In this document: positions 1 through 13,500 of the stretch, piece by piece
How positions within the stretch are numbered: the first letter of the stretch is position 1
Layout: each line of letters opens with the position of its first letter
DNA from: Prinia subflava
Taxonomy: Eukaryota; Chordata; Aves; Passeriformes; Cisticolidae
Direction: 5' to 3'
Assembly (NCBI RefSeq): GCF_021018805.1
Contig: NC_086247.1
Coordinates: 92,488,140-92,552,139, forward strand
DNA: 64,000 nt
The notes under the pieces: generated by a model
The model's input: the letters and a program-made list of their open reading frames with translations, nothing else
Database searches by the model: none
Told to the model about the DNA's origin: nothing
Translations under genes and position numbers: made by a program

Positions 1-3000
1 CAGAGCTTTCAAATTCCTCCTGCAGAAGGGATGGAAAAGCAGGAGATACTCTGCTGGTATAAGGGGAGAATTAGCTGAGCTCCTGTGTTCTTTAATGCCT
101 AAACAAATAGAAATTACCATCTAGTTATCCTTCTCATTGTTCAGATGAAACCATTCAACAGCAAATCTCAAAAATTGTCCATTGGTTATATACTTATTCT
201 ACCCAGGCAGATTTGATCCTGCGCTCTTTAACCTAGTGTTACTATGGTGCTTTACAGAGCCTCTGAGTACAGAACCTGCAGGTCTTTCAGATACTGTGCC
301 TCAGACAAAGCTCATTTTAGCATCAGTCTTGAATGCCTAACAAATATATTAAATTCTTGATGTCAGACACATACAAAGAATTCCCTTTTCTCAGTTTTTT
401 TCTTTTGTTGTTGTTAAAATAAGTATCTTCTAAAACCCATTCTTTTCAAAATGATATAATTACTTAGGAAATGCTGAGCAGTATCTTATTCCAGGTGTGT
501 GATTGCCATTTTTTCAGAGTTATTTCAGTTAGCATGTGCAAAAATACATAGCAGTCTGTAAATGAAGCCATTCCTTGTAGTGAAATACTTGCTTTTTCAT
601 GTTTATGTAGAGTAGAAATATGTATGGTCTGGCTTTCTTGAGAGTCAAGTTCTGATTGCTGTGTAACTTTTATCTAGTTAGCAACAGAACAGCTAACCTC
701 CAGTTTTACATATAGTTAATCTTTTTCTAGGACCATCAGAAAAAGATGATAAAATTGACATCCTCATAAAGCTGTACCAACAACAGCTTTAGTGTTTTAA
801 AATGTAAGAGAAGATAATTGAGGATCTATATTCTGGCCCGTTTTCTACAACCTCATTTAATGAAAGATTATGTTTGGACACAAGTAATTCCTGCTGAATG
901 TTTTTTGTGTGTCCACTCTGAGGTTTCACTTTTCACACAGTAAGAATTTTATTCTGTTTGCAGTAGATGTTTAGCTCAGATATAATGGAATTGTAGTTCT
1001 CTCCTAAATTACCCTTGCTCTTTAAAATTTGAGACACATTTTTTTAAAGCTGTTACAGTACTTATTGTAATAGTTTACCTGGTCAAAAAAACAGGTTTTA
1101 TAAGCTTAATAGGAGTTTCAGGATTCAGTATGCAAATTTAAAATGGCCAAATTTAAAAATGCAGATCCCTAGTTCCTTTTCTTCTTTTTGTCAGATGAGT
1201 TTAAGTATTCAATCCTGCCCTGGAGTGGTTGTTTAAAACTATAATCATCAATTTTTGCTCTGCAAAAGAATGTTTTTACATATTGTAAGGATAGCCAGGG
1301 ATACCTTAGGGCATGTCCATACATGCCTCTGGCAGCACAGGCCTGTTACAGTGAGAAATCCCCTGAGAGTTGTGCTTAAAACTCAGCTCCCTGTTTGTTT
1401 CTGCCTTTTACAACCTGAATCTCTTGTTGTACAATAGGGCATGATCTGTGAAAAAATAAGGTCATGTCTTATAGCTTTAGAGACTTACTTTAGCATATAC
1501 TGTGTCCAGCCCAGTAAGACATAAAGTAAACATTCATGTGATTTAAAGAGAGTTTTTTGAGAGATTTTCTCCCAAACTGAAGGTGTGTTCAGGATTAAGA
1601 AAACTAGTTGCTATTTCAAAATATGCTGTCATTGATGCAATTCTGCTAAAATGATTGTAAAATCTTTAAGCCTCATGCTTCTTATGTTCTTTATTAATGT
1701 GTTCTGGAAATGTTAAAACACTCAAAAGAGCAAAACCCCCTAGACAATGCCTGTGTGTTTGGCAAGTTATATGGGCCACTGTATTACAATATACAATAAA
1801 GTGACAACATTTTTTGTTGTTGTTTTTTGAGGGTTTTTTTGTCAGCTCTTAGCCTCATAAGTAATTTTGGGAAGCAGGGAGTTATGTCCTGTTGTCTTTG
1901 ATACGGGTAGATATGTACATAACTCACTCAAGGACCATTATTAACAAGATTATGTAAGGCTATTCTTAAGGTACTAATGGCTGCTGCCATTTAGAGGCTT
2001 ATGATGTTTTCAAGCAATTATTTCAATAATACAGACAGACCCTATTTTTATTGGAAAGTAAATAATCTAGAGTCAGTTTCCTTAAACTGAGGTTTCTTCT
2101 GCCAAATTCTTTAGCTCTCCTGGACAGTTGACACTTTGTGTCAGAAATTTTTCGAAAATTAAGCTACCACACATTGAAAGAGGCTGTAAGTATGAGGGGG
2201 TGAAACTATTTTCACAGTGAAACATGTGGGATATCTTTTGGCACTGCCTTAGTAGGCATATCTGTATGCTCTAAGTGGTTTTCATTGACAATAACACAAG
2301 ATATTAATCATAGCAATGCCCAAGGCTGTGGCATTGTCTAAGAGTCATCATGGGCATCTGTGTGAAACAAAATATTGGAAAGCAAATGTAAAGTGCCAGG
2401 TGAAGGGTGAGGGTTTGGAGTCATCTGGCTTCTGATAAAAAAACCTTGTTAAATCCTGCATTCCTTCCAGCTCCGTGCTGTTCTGGTGGCCTCTGGGAGC
2501 AATAGGCTGTGGCAGGAGAATGGAGGGTGTGGTGGTGGCACTGAGAACCAGCAAAACTGTCTTTACTGAGATGAGGACCCTTTAGTTCAACAGCAGAAAC
2601 AAGGGGAGATGGGAAGTCAGTCACTTGAGTTGGGACTAGTTTTCCTACTGATAAGCTGCTTTCTTTCATTTTTCTCCCATCTACAGGGACTCCTTCACAA
2701 ATAAGCCAATTCGAACAAAAGAAATTCTGATGTATATTGAAAGAAACCACTAACTAAAATGCCTGATGTTGGCCAGCTTTCTAATGGCAGACATCACCAC
2801 ACTGCTCTTGTTAATTAGGTCCTGAAACCATTTCTTTGAAGTGTCTGCCCTGTGGGCAATGTGTTTCATAAGAAGACGTGTAAATTGCCATGTTGGACAC
2901 TTGTAGAGTTGGAAGCGTTGCTGTGAAAGTAGCTGGTGAAGGACTAAAATGTAGTTGCAGCACTAAACATGTGGCAGGTGAGATTAACATCTTTCTGTGT

Positions 3001-6000
3001 TCATAGTTACAGATCTCTCAGACTTTGACATCTTATATCTTTGCTGCTGTCATCTTTAAAAGCTACTGGCATTAGGAAGTGGTTTGTTTTACATGTGAGG
3101 CATGGCAGTAACCTGTTTAAGTAAACCAAGTTTGGATGATTTTTGGAGAATGGAAATGGGAAATTACAGAACTGATGAAAACCACAAGCAATTCTTACTG
3201 TTTTTCATCAGGACAGTACTTTTTCTCAGTTCTTAATTGTGTTTTGTAAGATATGTGGTGGAAGTACTGTGAATGTGTAGGTTTTATTTTTGAGCCAGAA
3301 AAAAAGAAAGCAGTTTTTGCAGTACTCTATCAGCCTTCAGATTTTTTTGGTAATTACTTGGGTATATGATGCTGGAAAATAACAAAAATCCTTTTAACCT
3401 GCTTCCCATTTATTCTAGGAACTGCATTGTACTAAATTGTAAGGCAACTGTGAGGTTGCAATGCCTGTCATATAAGCCATGATCTGAATTTTCTAAAGGA
3501 GGTGCTCTGCATTGTTGTTTTGTAAGATGAAAAGGTTTTTTACGTTATTGCTGAAAAGGGCCAGAGCCTTTTGCTGTCTTCTGCCTTGAAATAAACTTTG
3601 GGTTTAATTTAATATCTCAGATGTCAGATATGACAACTTTTTATGGAAATAACTCTTATTGTAACGTACATCCATTCTCCTCTGTTCCCTTCTCTCATGT
3701 TCAGAGCTGGTTTTTGGAGCAGGTTACAATAAGCTGTTTTGTGCTTTTGATATGATGTGAGGCTTCAAAGAAGACTACTGAAAGAGAAGAGCAATTTCTG
3801 TTTGGAAGAGCCATTCAGTGGCCTCGTGCTAATGGCACACTTGAACATTACTTGATGATAGCGAAGAAAATCTAATTGCCTCAAAAGCTCCTGCTTATTC
3901 TTGACTTAACTCTAAGCTACATTGAAGTTTGTGCCACCTGTAACACAGAGCGAGCTAATACAGAGGCAGTTCAGAAAGGGCTGTTCATGTACCAGGAATT
4001 GTTTCAGGGTTTGTAGAGAATAGGCAAAGAAACAAGGCAAGCACTGCAAAAAAAGGGCTTACTTCTCCCTTGTATATGTTGTAGAAAAATATATATTTGC
4101 TCTATCTTAATTCTATAGCTGAAGTTTTGTGATTAAAGAATTGCAGTCTTATTTGAAGTGCACGTTGCATCCAGAAAATCAAAAAACAAAGAACCCAATT
4201 CCCAAATTTGTTGCTCTAAAACCAATGCTTTGTTGATTGGTTTTGTTTTAGACAAATCCTGGAATATATACAGACATATGTAAGTATATATATGGTTAGT
4301 ATATATGATTAACATTTTGGTTAAAACCATATTTAATGCTAGTACCTTTTGCTGTAGTTGGACATTTAAAGCCATCCTACCTGGTCTGATGCTAACTGAA
4401 TTGTTTGGGATTGTTACCTCTATTCCTGAAAGGAGGCTTTTCCTGTTTTTTGGATAGAGAGGTATTTTTTCTATCTTTTTAAAATGACTTTTCAAAAAAT
4501 AGTTAACCATAGTCTGTTAAATCATGTTTCCATCTATACACAAAAGTGTACGTGTGCTATGTGTTGATGTATGTGCTTAGATGTTGAACAAGATTTCTCA
4601 GGTACCAATGTACTATTGAAATATTGTCATTAGTGATCTTGAGAACACTTTTAATAAATGAACTGATGAAATCCACATATATCTCTCACCCCATGTAAAA
4701 ACATGTATCACTTTTTCAGTTAAACAATTATGAAAATAATGGTTATTTACTTTAGTTTTTCTTCTTGGTGCAGCATGCAAACGCTACCTGGTGTAGTAGA
4801 TTGCCTGAAATAAGGCTACCTCCAAAAAATATTGAAATGTAAAATGAGAGACAAGTTTTACAGTGGCATTAAATATGTGCCATATGAACTCAAGTGAAAC
4901 AAATTCTTTGATGCACATTAATCCTCATGTTATTTTCTGGAGAAAGACATTACTTCTTGCTGCATGTCTTGTATCATTTATGTACCTTGTCCATCATTGA
5001 TTGATCTGATACTGAGACAAAAAAAAACACAGAAAAGAAAGGTGTTTTAGGGTTTTTCAAATTAGTTGCTGGAAAACCTTGACATCACAAAAAAATAAAT
5101 AGGCTTGACCCTGTTACAGTTTTTTAAAGCTCCCTTCAGTTTTGTGTTGGCATCAAAATCACATCAAAATGTGATGGAGTGTACAACTAGCATGGACATT
5201 TCAAGTTCAGGTATCTTTCCTTCTCTGTTCCTTAACACCACATTTGACCTCTGTCTCTCTGGCTTTGCAGTTTGTAGTGGATTGGATTTTCTAGTTATCT
5301 CCCACATTTTCCCATTTCCAACCCCTCCCTCTTTCCTTATTCTATTGCCATTTCTCCCCTCAAAAATTAAAAGGATTTTCCTTTTATGTTTCTTTCTGTT
5401 TCTTTCTAACTAATCTATGTTCAATATCTTCTTCAAGTATTAACATTGCATTCTTGCTCTATTTTATTCAGCTACCCTTCTATTTTTCTTATTTTTTTTT
5501 CCTTTTTGTGGAGCCCCTTAGTATTTAGCTGTACTTTGTCATGGTATTAAAGTGGTTGTGGGAGGGGAAGGTATCAGTGCACCAAGTGTAGCAGTGCATG
5601 AGCACAGTGTTGTGGAAACCCATCCACAGAGGTGGTAGTAAAGTTCCCCAGTATTTAAACTTTGCTGTTGATAGAAGTATTCGTATGACCAAGCTCTTGG
5701 TCTTGCCTGCTTTTAAATAAGCACTTACTAAGAGACCTAGGTTTTGGGAACTTCACTAATAAATTTGATAACTCTCTTTGTTCTGATCCCCATCTTCTCA
5801 CTGGAAAACTGTGTACTGTAATTAATTTGATATAGTATTTAAAATTTTAGGTGTTAATCAAATAGGCACCAGTCCTTTTATTACTGGAAGATTTTGAGTA
5901 GTCATCTGGTACCCCAAATCTTGGGTAAGATTTTTACTTTCTTCCATGGAATGAGGATATTCCATTTCTTTTTCTTCTTTGTTATTCCAGTTTAAAATAG

Positions 6001-6485
6001 TGTTTTATTGATCCTTTGACATAAAGTTGTGAAGGAGGTGTGGATTTTTTTTACATTTTGTCTGATAATAACATCTTCTGCACAGACTTGCATTATATGC
6101 ACATACACACATGCATGAAACCCCATAATTAACAAAACCATTGATTTGAGATTGATTCCAAGTATCATCCAGAAACAATCTGGTATATTTTGCATAAGTC
6201 ATTCAAGGATAGGATCACATTTTTCCCCACTTGGAATAAGTCAGTGCTGGCTACTTACTCTATCTTCTGCTGTCATTTAAACTCTTGGAACTGGAAATGC
6301 TCCATTAGTTTTTATTTTGTTATAATTTCCTTTCTGCATTACATTCCACTTAAAAGCATGAAAAGAGGTTAGTTATCATACAGTTGAAAACACAAGTCTC
6401 AGTAAAGTGGCCGTGTAAAGCAATGGATGTAATTTGGGCATTAGATTGCTCTACACAGGAAACCAATTCTCTGGCTGTCTCTCCT
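1..6485 (+). other. CDKAL1 intron, no gene seen
   Basis: AT-rich sequence with only short chance ORFs. It holds T-rich simple tracts near 1809-1840 and an ATAT-rich patch near 4265-4310. I recognise no exon, repeat family or RNA gene here. Assignment to CDKAL1 intron is inferred from the exon far downstream. Confidence 0.6.
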
Positions 6486-6503
6486 TGCAGTGAGTTTGGC
6501 CAC

Positions 6504-7912
6504 TGTCAGTGTGAGCTCAAGAGCTCTGCTTTGAAGGGCAGCTGGAGGAGGAGTCTCAGAATCTGCCAGCAAACCACGTGGATTTTCAGTGCATAATTTA
6601 GGTGATTGTCCTTGTCTCAGCTTGAGGGGGAGGTGAATTTTTCAGGGAGTTGTGGGCAAACCAATCAATGGTCAGGTTTGAATATTGGCACTTTCAGTGA
6701 CCACTGAGGTGTTAGACACGCCTCTGAGGACACAAGGGGTTAAACGCAGGGACTGCCAGTGGGTCTGCCTCTTTTGGAATCCGGCTTCAGCAGGGCAGCG
6801 CCTCCCCTGCCCGGCTTTCAAGGCTGGGTGGGGGAGGGGAGCCACGCGGCCAAGCTGAGGTGAGCTGGAGCCCCAGGGAGAAGAGAGTCAACGAGCTTTG
6901 AGCTGAGCTGGCCCCATCCAGGATGGAGGGGTGGAAAACTGTGCAAGTGCCTTCCATCCGTTCCCTCCTCCGGGAGAAGGTGCCCAGCTGCCTGGGAGTG
7001 CCTGAGCCTGCAGCCCTGCCAGGAGCCAGGAATTGTTAACCCTTTCTTGGCAGAAGGAAACTTTTTTTCCAGACATTGATTCTCATGACTAGGAGCTTCA
7101 GAAGAAAGAGAGAAACAGCTTGGGATCAAGAAGATAAAGTCAGAAGATGAAAAGAATCCTGGATGGGCAAAGAATGAGAAGAGTGGCTTTTTGGGCTGAA
7201 CTTTTCTTGCATAATGTTAGCCATAGACTGAACTTGAGACTCTTTTAAACATAAACTGCATTTTGGGGTGGATGTGGCCAGCTCGACTTGCTGCAGTGAA
7301 GTGAACAGAGAGGAGAAGAGGAGGGTGTGGTGGTGCCCTCTGCCCTCAGAGAAGAAACCCTCGGCCCCAAGGGAAAAATGGGGAGAGCCTGGCATGCAAG
7401 CATCCTTAAAAAGAGCCCTATATGCAGCTTTGGCCCATGGACAGTGGTGAGAGCACTGGACATAGAGAAGAGAGTGTCACCCTGGCAGCCAAGTAGTAGC
7501 TACGAGTGACAGAAACACACATAAAGGGTGGACCTGTGTTTTTCTGAAGAGCAGTCTGTGGTGTGAGAAAGACTCCTCCCCTTGCTGAATTGAAGATTAG
7601 TTTTTTGAGTGGTGATTGTTTGACTTGAAAACCCAAGGTTTTAGTCTATAGAGGGTAATGTGTAGGGGGTGGAAATTGGGAGAGGAGAAGGAATGTTCTG
7701 GGAAGTTTTCATTTCATTTCTGGTTTTTTGTGTGTGTGTGTTTAGAGTTTTCCTTTCTATTTCTGTTCCTATGTAATGTAATAAAGTTTTTGTGTTCCGT
7801 TTTCAAGTTTTGAGCCTGCTCTGCTCTGTTCCTGATCATATCCCACAGTAGTTGCTAAGAAAAACATATACTCTTGGGTGCATTAACATCTAGCCGGTCC
7901 AAACCCATGACA
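6504..7912 (+). mobile_element. Solo LTR of an endogenous retrovirus, ERVL-like, gene orientation
   Basis: A GC-richer block of about 1.4 kb stands out from the AT-rich intron. Its right end has the U5 layout I associate with passerine ERVL-type LTRs: AATAAAG at 7780, a T/G-rich stretch, GAGCCTGCTCTGCTCTG, then a terminus ending CCATGACA at 7912. A left end at 6504 (TGTCAGTGTG) makes a perfect 5-bp terminal inverted repeat, TGTCA/TGACA, but the flanking bases (GCCAC and CTCCT) are not a target duplication. A start at 6486 (TGCAGTGAG) would instead give a CTCCT duplication on both sides. No gag, pol or env sequence is attached, so it is a solo LTR. The family name is from memory; the right end is more certain than the left. 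Confidence 0.65.
7780..7785 (+). promoter_or_regulatory. LTR polyadenylation signal AATAAA
   Basis: AATAAA followed by a T/G-rich downstream stretch (TTTTTGTGTTCC) forms a plausible R/U5 polyadenylation signal. It is in the same orientation as CDKAL1, so it could act as a cryptic intronic poly(A) site. Confidence 0.55.
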
Positions 7913-10449
7913 CTCCTAGCTGTGTGTGAAATTCAGCGTTCTCTCAAACATGCTGTCAGTGGTTTTGCACTCGGTGTGCCTATGTTGGAGGGAAACTCCC
8001 ATGATCTTAGGGGCAGTGTGGTTGTATCTAGATGTTATTAGATAAGCATCCTGTGGCTTCTACCAATTGCTCATCCTTTCTCAGAGTTGTGGGATGAGTG
8101 CTAGACAAGGTCAGTTTTCTCTTGACACTATATGTATGTTTAGAGCAAAATTACCAACATTAAGTTAAATGTCCCAGATACTAACACTACTTGTGTGAAT
8201 TACAGTCGGCTTGACAGACTTTCAAACCTTGGGCAAGGATGGAGACTCTGAGTCAGTAGACTTTGAGTTCAGCCTGCAGTGTGGACATGTCAAGGAGGTT
8301 TGGGTCCCAGTTTTGGGGCGAAAGAAGCATCTTAAACACAGGATTCGATTTCAGCTGTACTTCAGCTTTCGTCTGTCAGAAGGACACTGTCATACTAAAG
8401 TGCTCTCAGTGGGAAGAAAGGTACAAACCTGAATTTTATTATAAGTGCACATTAACGAAGCCTTTTTCATTCCTTTAATATGACACAATAAATTTTTTTC
8501 ATATATTTTTTCTCTGTATTCTGGTATTTGAAGAACATAGAAGACTTTTCATCCAGAAAACTGTAGCCATCCAGAGAGGGATAAAAGAATCTATACATCA
8601 CTCCATGCATTTTTTGCAGGAAAAGCTTCAGTATGAGAGGCTTGTATGGTGCCATCTTTTCTAGAATTTTCTTGTAAGTTCAAATTTTGACAAGATTCCA
8701 ACATCCAAAAAACCATCTTTCCACGACACTTCCAAAACATCTTTCCAAGATCTTCCTGTGATTCTAGAAACTACCTTTCTTTGATTTGCATTATGTGAAG
8801 TATAAGGTGGTTGTGGGGCTAATAATGAATTTAAGGTTTGGTATCACATGATCATCAGAATGAAAATGAGGGGGGTTAGAGCTCCTGATAGGAACAAAAG
8901 CATTACACTTTCCTCATGATATGTGTGGAGTTTTGTAGTGCTACTGAAAGCAAGCTAGAAGTTGATCTTGAAAGATGACATTTTACTTTATATAAATGCT
9001 GCTCTAGGTCATGTTTAATTTTTCTTCCACCCATTTCTCATGCAATCGTGACAGTCATACCTAGTCTCCAAGCCTTATAGAAAAAGAGATGGATGTGCAG
9101 GTAGTTTATGAAGGTCTTTAAAACAGAATGTGATATTTATTTTTAGTGAAATGTATTTTTGTGAAATTTGATATATTTGATATATTCTCTTACGTAACAC
9201 ATGAGAGAACTGTTGTGAAGAACACTTCATGCTGCAATAACAAACAGTCACGCAAACAAATCCTTTATATCATACTATCTTGCTAATTCCAGGTAAAAAC
9301 ACTTATGTGTTATTACTGCTGCTCATTTTTGCATCTCCTTTAATATTAATAGCATCATTTACAAAGTATGCGTATGGTATGGTGAATTATGCTTCTTTAT
9401 GCCTTTTATTTTTACAGGCTGATTTTTTAAGTACTAGGCCTGCTTGGTACAAAACCTTACAAGATATCAGCCATCACTGTTTTCCATTGCAAACCCCAAC
9501 CTTGTTTTCTGTATAACATTTGCACAAAATGTGTAATATAAAGCTAAAAACAAGAACCATTTGTAAGTCCTGTGTGAGAACAGATATTAAATACCAATTC
9601 ACGTGTCAGACAGACAGTGGCAGCTGCTTTGTTTATGTATGGCACGATCCCATATTAAATCAAATGGCAAGTGCACAGTTTGACAGGTACTGTCATCAGT
9701 GCAAACATTATTAAACTCATTAAAGGCATTGCTTTTAATTTTTTATTTAAAGTACATATATTTGGCTTGCAGAGCCTTTCCCAGTCAGAGCCTACAGCAG
9801 CAAGTACTAATTCTGCTTTTTTTTTTTTTGCCTAACAAAGCCTGCTGTGTTTGTGGCTGTTCCTTAGGGGCAGTGCCATGATGTTTATGGCTTCCCCTGC
9901 GCATCGTGTGTTAGGATCTGTGACCAGAAATTCCATTTGAGAGCACATCGCTCAGGATAGCACACAGTGGTCTTTTCATTTTGATTGATGGCTCTGGTTT
10001 TGCACCATCTGGCCTCTGATAGGCTGCATTAATCATATTCTGAATGATGAAAATTTAGACAGGATTTTTTTAATGATGTATGTTGAAAAGTGCATGATTA
10101 TATGTGTTTGTGTATTTAATTCCTTTAAGTTCCAGTCATATGAAAGAGTGTAACAAGCCTCTCATGCAGATTGAGTTACATAGGTCTATAAATAAATCTT
10201 TACTTATAAATGCCCATATTTCAATTTTACTCCTAGTTTTAACATTATTTTATTTTGCTTTCTATCATCTGTTTGTAGTCACTGCCTTATGAGAGGATTT
10301 TTTACTATTATGTTTGGTTAAGAACAATAGACTTGTGTAAAGCATTTGAATTGCATCTCAGGTGTTTCAAGTAAATCTTGACATTTCTTTCTGCTGCTTT
10401 TTTGATACACTGCAGTTCCTTTTTTCTTTATAAATACAGAATGAGATCA
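7913..10449 (+). other. CDKAL1 intron with an exon-like ORF and a possible regulatory stretch
   Basis: No recognised gene. 8206-8420 is an open stretch flanked by AG and GT that resembles no CDKAL1 exon. 9560-10060 is less simple than its surroundings and carries several homeodomain, MEIS and forkhead-like words. The rest is ordinary AT-rich intron. Confidence 0.5.
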
Positions 10450-10572
10450 AAGAATCACAGAATATTCTGAGTTGGAAGGGATCCACAAGGACCGTAGAGT
10501 CCAGCTCTTAAGTGAATGGCCCGTACAGGGATTGAACCTGCACCCTTGGTGTTATTAACACCATGCTCTGGA
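10450..10572 (-). mobile_element. tRNA-Ile-derived SINE with CR1-like tail (TguSINE1 type), 5'-truncated
   Basis: Read on the minus strand, the element begins inside a tRNA-like head. The anticodon loop is TTAATAA with anticodon AAT (Ile). A B-box-like GGTTCAATCCC and an acceptor-side GTACGGGCC follow. After the head comes a CR1-type tail ending in the reverse complement of AGAATCACAG. The D-arm and 5' acceptor strand of the tRNA are missing or scrambled after about 10566. The tRNA-Ile head plus CR1 tail is the hallmark of the passerine SINE TguSINE1, mobilised by CR1 machinery. This is the best single taxonomic clue in the window. Confidence 0.8.
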
Positions 10573-13500
10573 ACAGAATATCATCAGGTTTTAAACTCTG
10601 TATGTGTAGAACATCTCAAAATTGTCGTATTTAAATTCGTATCCTAAGGGAAAAAATAGTAATCTGAATTATAGATGCAATATCTAAAAGTCAGTAATTT
10701 GCCATATTTGAAAGGTTCTGAGAGAGTTTGACAACAGCGTATTTAGGGTATTGTGTTGGTGGATTAGCAAAATTGAATCTCCCAATATGGAACTAAACAG
10801 CCAACATGCAGTTGTTCAGTGTTTCAGGTTTTGTTTGGTTTTCTAATTTACAAGTAAAGCAATTATCTATATGCCTTCTCATTAGGTTGCTTTCATTCTG
10901 TCATAGTTTACAATTTAACTTAATGGGAAAAATTTTCATGTGTTATATACTCTGTGACACTGAAGCAATGAGCTAGTTGTTAGCTTTCAAAAGCTGTCTA
11001 ATCTTCACCATTTAAAATTTTAAAGACCACAGGGTGAGAAGCTGCCCTGAGTTCCCTTGCACCTATGGATCTAACACTCCATGAAATGGTGGAAAGACAG
11101 CAATGCTTTATACTCTTAATAAGAAATCAAGTGAGGGCAGTTGCTGTGTCCACAAACCCAATATTTACTGGTCCCACTGGGGTGGCTTTCTGAGGTGTTC
11201 CTCTCTTCCTCTCCAGTCAAATGCTGTGGGAGTATCACAGCCACCAAGTTTTCATTGACAGCTACGAATAGAATTATTGTGGGTGGTTTTGTTTCATGTT
11301 TTAATTTTTTAGTCCCATTTTTCTCACTTTTCTTCATGTACTCTCATTCACAGAGCTTGCAGGTACTCTGGTATCTTATATGTATGTACACACACACTTT
11401 TTACTCTGCTTTCTGTGTGAAAATTATGCCTTAAGAGGTACGGAAGAATTCCATGTATAACTTAGCAGGAAGGTGGAGCAACATTCATCAATAACACCAA
11501 CTAAAGGAAAATTTCTTGTTCTAATTTTATTTCTGCCTGGCTTGATGGTGTCTCTCTGTAGAGAAGGCTAGGTTTCTTTTCAGATATCTGGCATTAATTC
11601 TTTTAATTTAAAACTTTTCTTAGGATTCAAGCTAACGGCATGTTAGAATGTTGTTTGACATACTAAAGTAAGAAACAGTTTTTGATGAAGATTTTACAAA
11701 ATTCAATCACTGTATTTAATAAAGATATAAAGTTTTCTAGGATCTAGCACTATGCAGATGCTGAGAGCATCCTGTCTCACATTTGACCATTTTCTGTTTT
11801 CTGCAAAATTCCACTTTTTCTGTTGTCTCCCTCTAATGCATTTGTGTACATTTATTTTAAAAGTAAGTCCTGTCTGGTTTTTTACATTCTTACAGCTTTT
11901 TAAAATACACATATGGGGTTGAAAGAACCATAATTCACCATTAATCTGTGTTAAGTTAAATATGGATGCTGAAAATTAGGATAAAGAAAACCTGCTTAAT
12001 CATTATTACAAAAGCACCATCTTCATTTGATTGGCAAAGAGGATGTTAAAAAAATCTTCATGTCCGCTCTTCTGACCAAACTGTGCCCAGCATTGAATTA
12101 CAGCTCTTTAATAAATCAGTAATCTTGAGTAATTTTGCTGTGGCCTCACAGATACAGAACTCCCACCTTATTTTGCCTAAATCATTGTAATGAAAGTTCA
12201 CCCCAGAGACATTATGGAAGTTAAAAATTTGACCAACAGGCATAGTCAGTATCTTCTCCTAAGCTGTTCATAAAAGCATGGATCCTCAAGCTCAGGAGAA
12301 GCCTTCAGTATGCATTCTGCTCCCTGATGTTCTCATTACCCAACCTCCAGCCTGGAATAACAGCATCACTGAAAAGTTCAGTTGCTCATAGCAGCATTCC
12401 AAAAAGGATCCTCTTAGCTTTGTCAGATATGAGCGAGATATTCTGTGTTACACAATACGAGAAGTTCTGCATTACACTTCAAAACTTGGAGAGAAAGGTA
12501 AAATACATATGCCAATGTCTTCCTGAGAATGGAAAAAACATTGATATTGTCATTCAAACACTGGGATGTACTGTCAAAAGGTGAGATCAGGGCCTGCAGG
12601 ATGGTTGATAGGAATCTCTTACAAGTGAAACATTTTTATGGTAGATCTCCTTTCATCTCCTTCCAAATCTGTATATGCCAGCTTAGGACAGCAGCCCACA
12701 ACAACTTGTCATACAGATAACTGGTGTTTTTGACTTTCAGTAAGCAGCTCAATATTCAGAAACGTTGTATTACCATATTCTCTGAAATGCAAGGCCTGCC
12801 TTTTCAGCTGAACAGCTCCAGTCAATCTTATCTTAGTCCATGCAGGTTTAATGAATTAGCTGCCTGAAGTCAGTGCAGTCAATTAATTCTGTAGAAACAG
12901 GACTTGCATTGCTGTAGTGATGCTGCCTGTGCTCTTATGACTACTGTAGTTTTTGCTTCAGTTTCAATAGAGAGTATGGAGGAATTGAAATTTTGGGTTG
13001 TATTTTTGGGTTGGATTTTTGTTCTTTCTTAGTTTTATTGTCACTCCCCGTGTTGAAAGAAATGTAAGGAGTAAATAAATACTTTAAAATCTGTTAAGTT
13101 TTACCTGCTTCCATATGCATAATCTATTCTTTGTAAAGCTTTCCAGTAACAAATCAGCAAATTGGATGACTTTTAATGAACTCCTTTCCAGTAATAATTA
13201 ATATACTGATATCTGGTTTTGCTCTTGCTCTGGTTATTAACAATTTTGTATCACAGGCTAATGCAAATTTATTTTAGGATGTTTGGATTTGGAAAACAGA
13301 TACCATTCATACTTATTTTTAAAATTTCTGTATGTTTGTATTCTAAAATCCACAACATTTGAATGAATTTGATGTAATAATCTGGGAAAGTATACGTGAC
13401 AATATTTTCAAAATTATTACAAAGGATTCTCTTTTCCTTTAAATGACATACAGGCTTTTGATGCTTTTAAACCAACTCCTTTGTAAATGCTGTTTTTAGT

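Noticed and set aside
10500..10572. tRNA-Ile gene
   Set aside because: The anticodon arm and T-arm are visible but the D-arm and 5' acceptor strand are lost, and a CR1-like tail is attached; it is a SINE relic.
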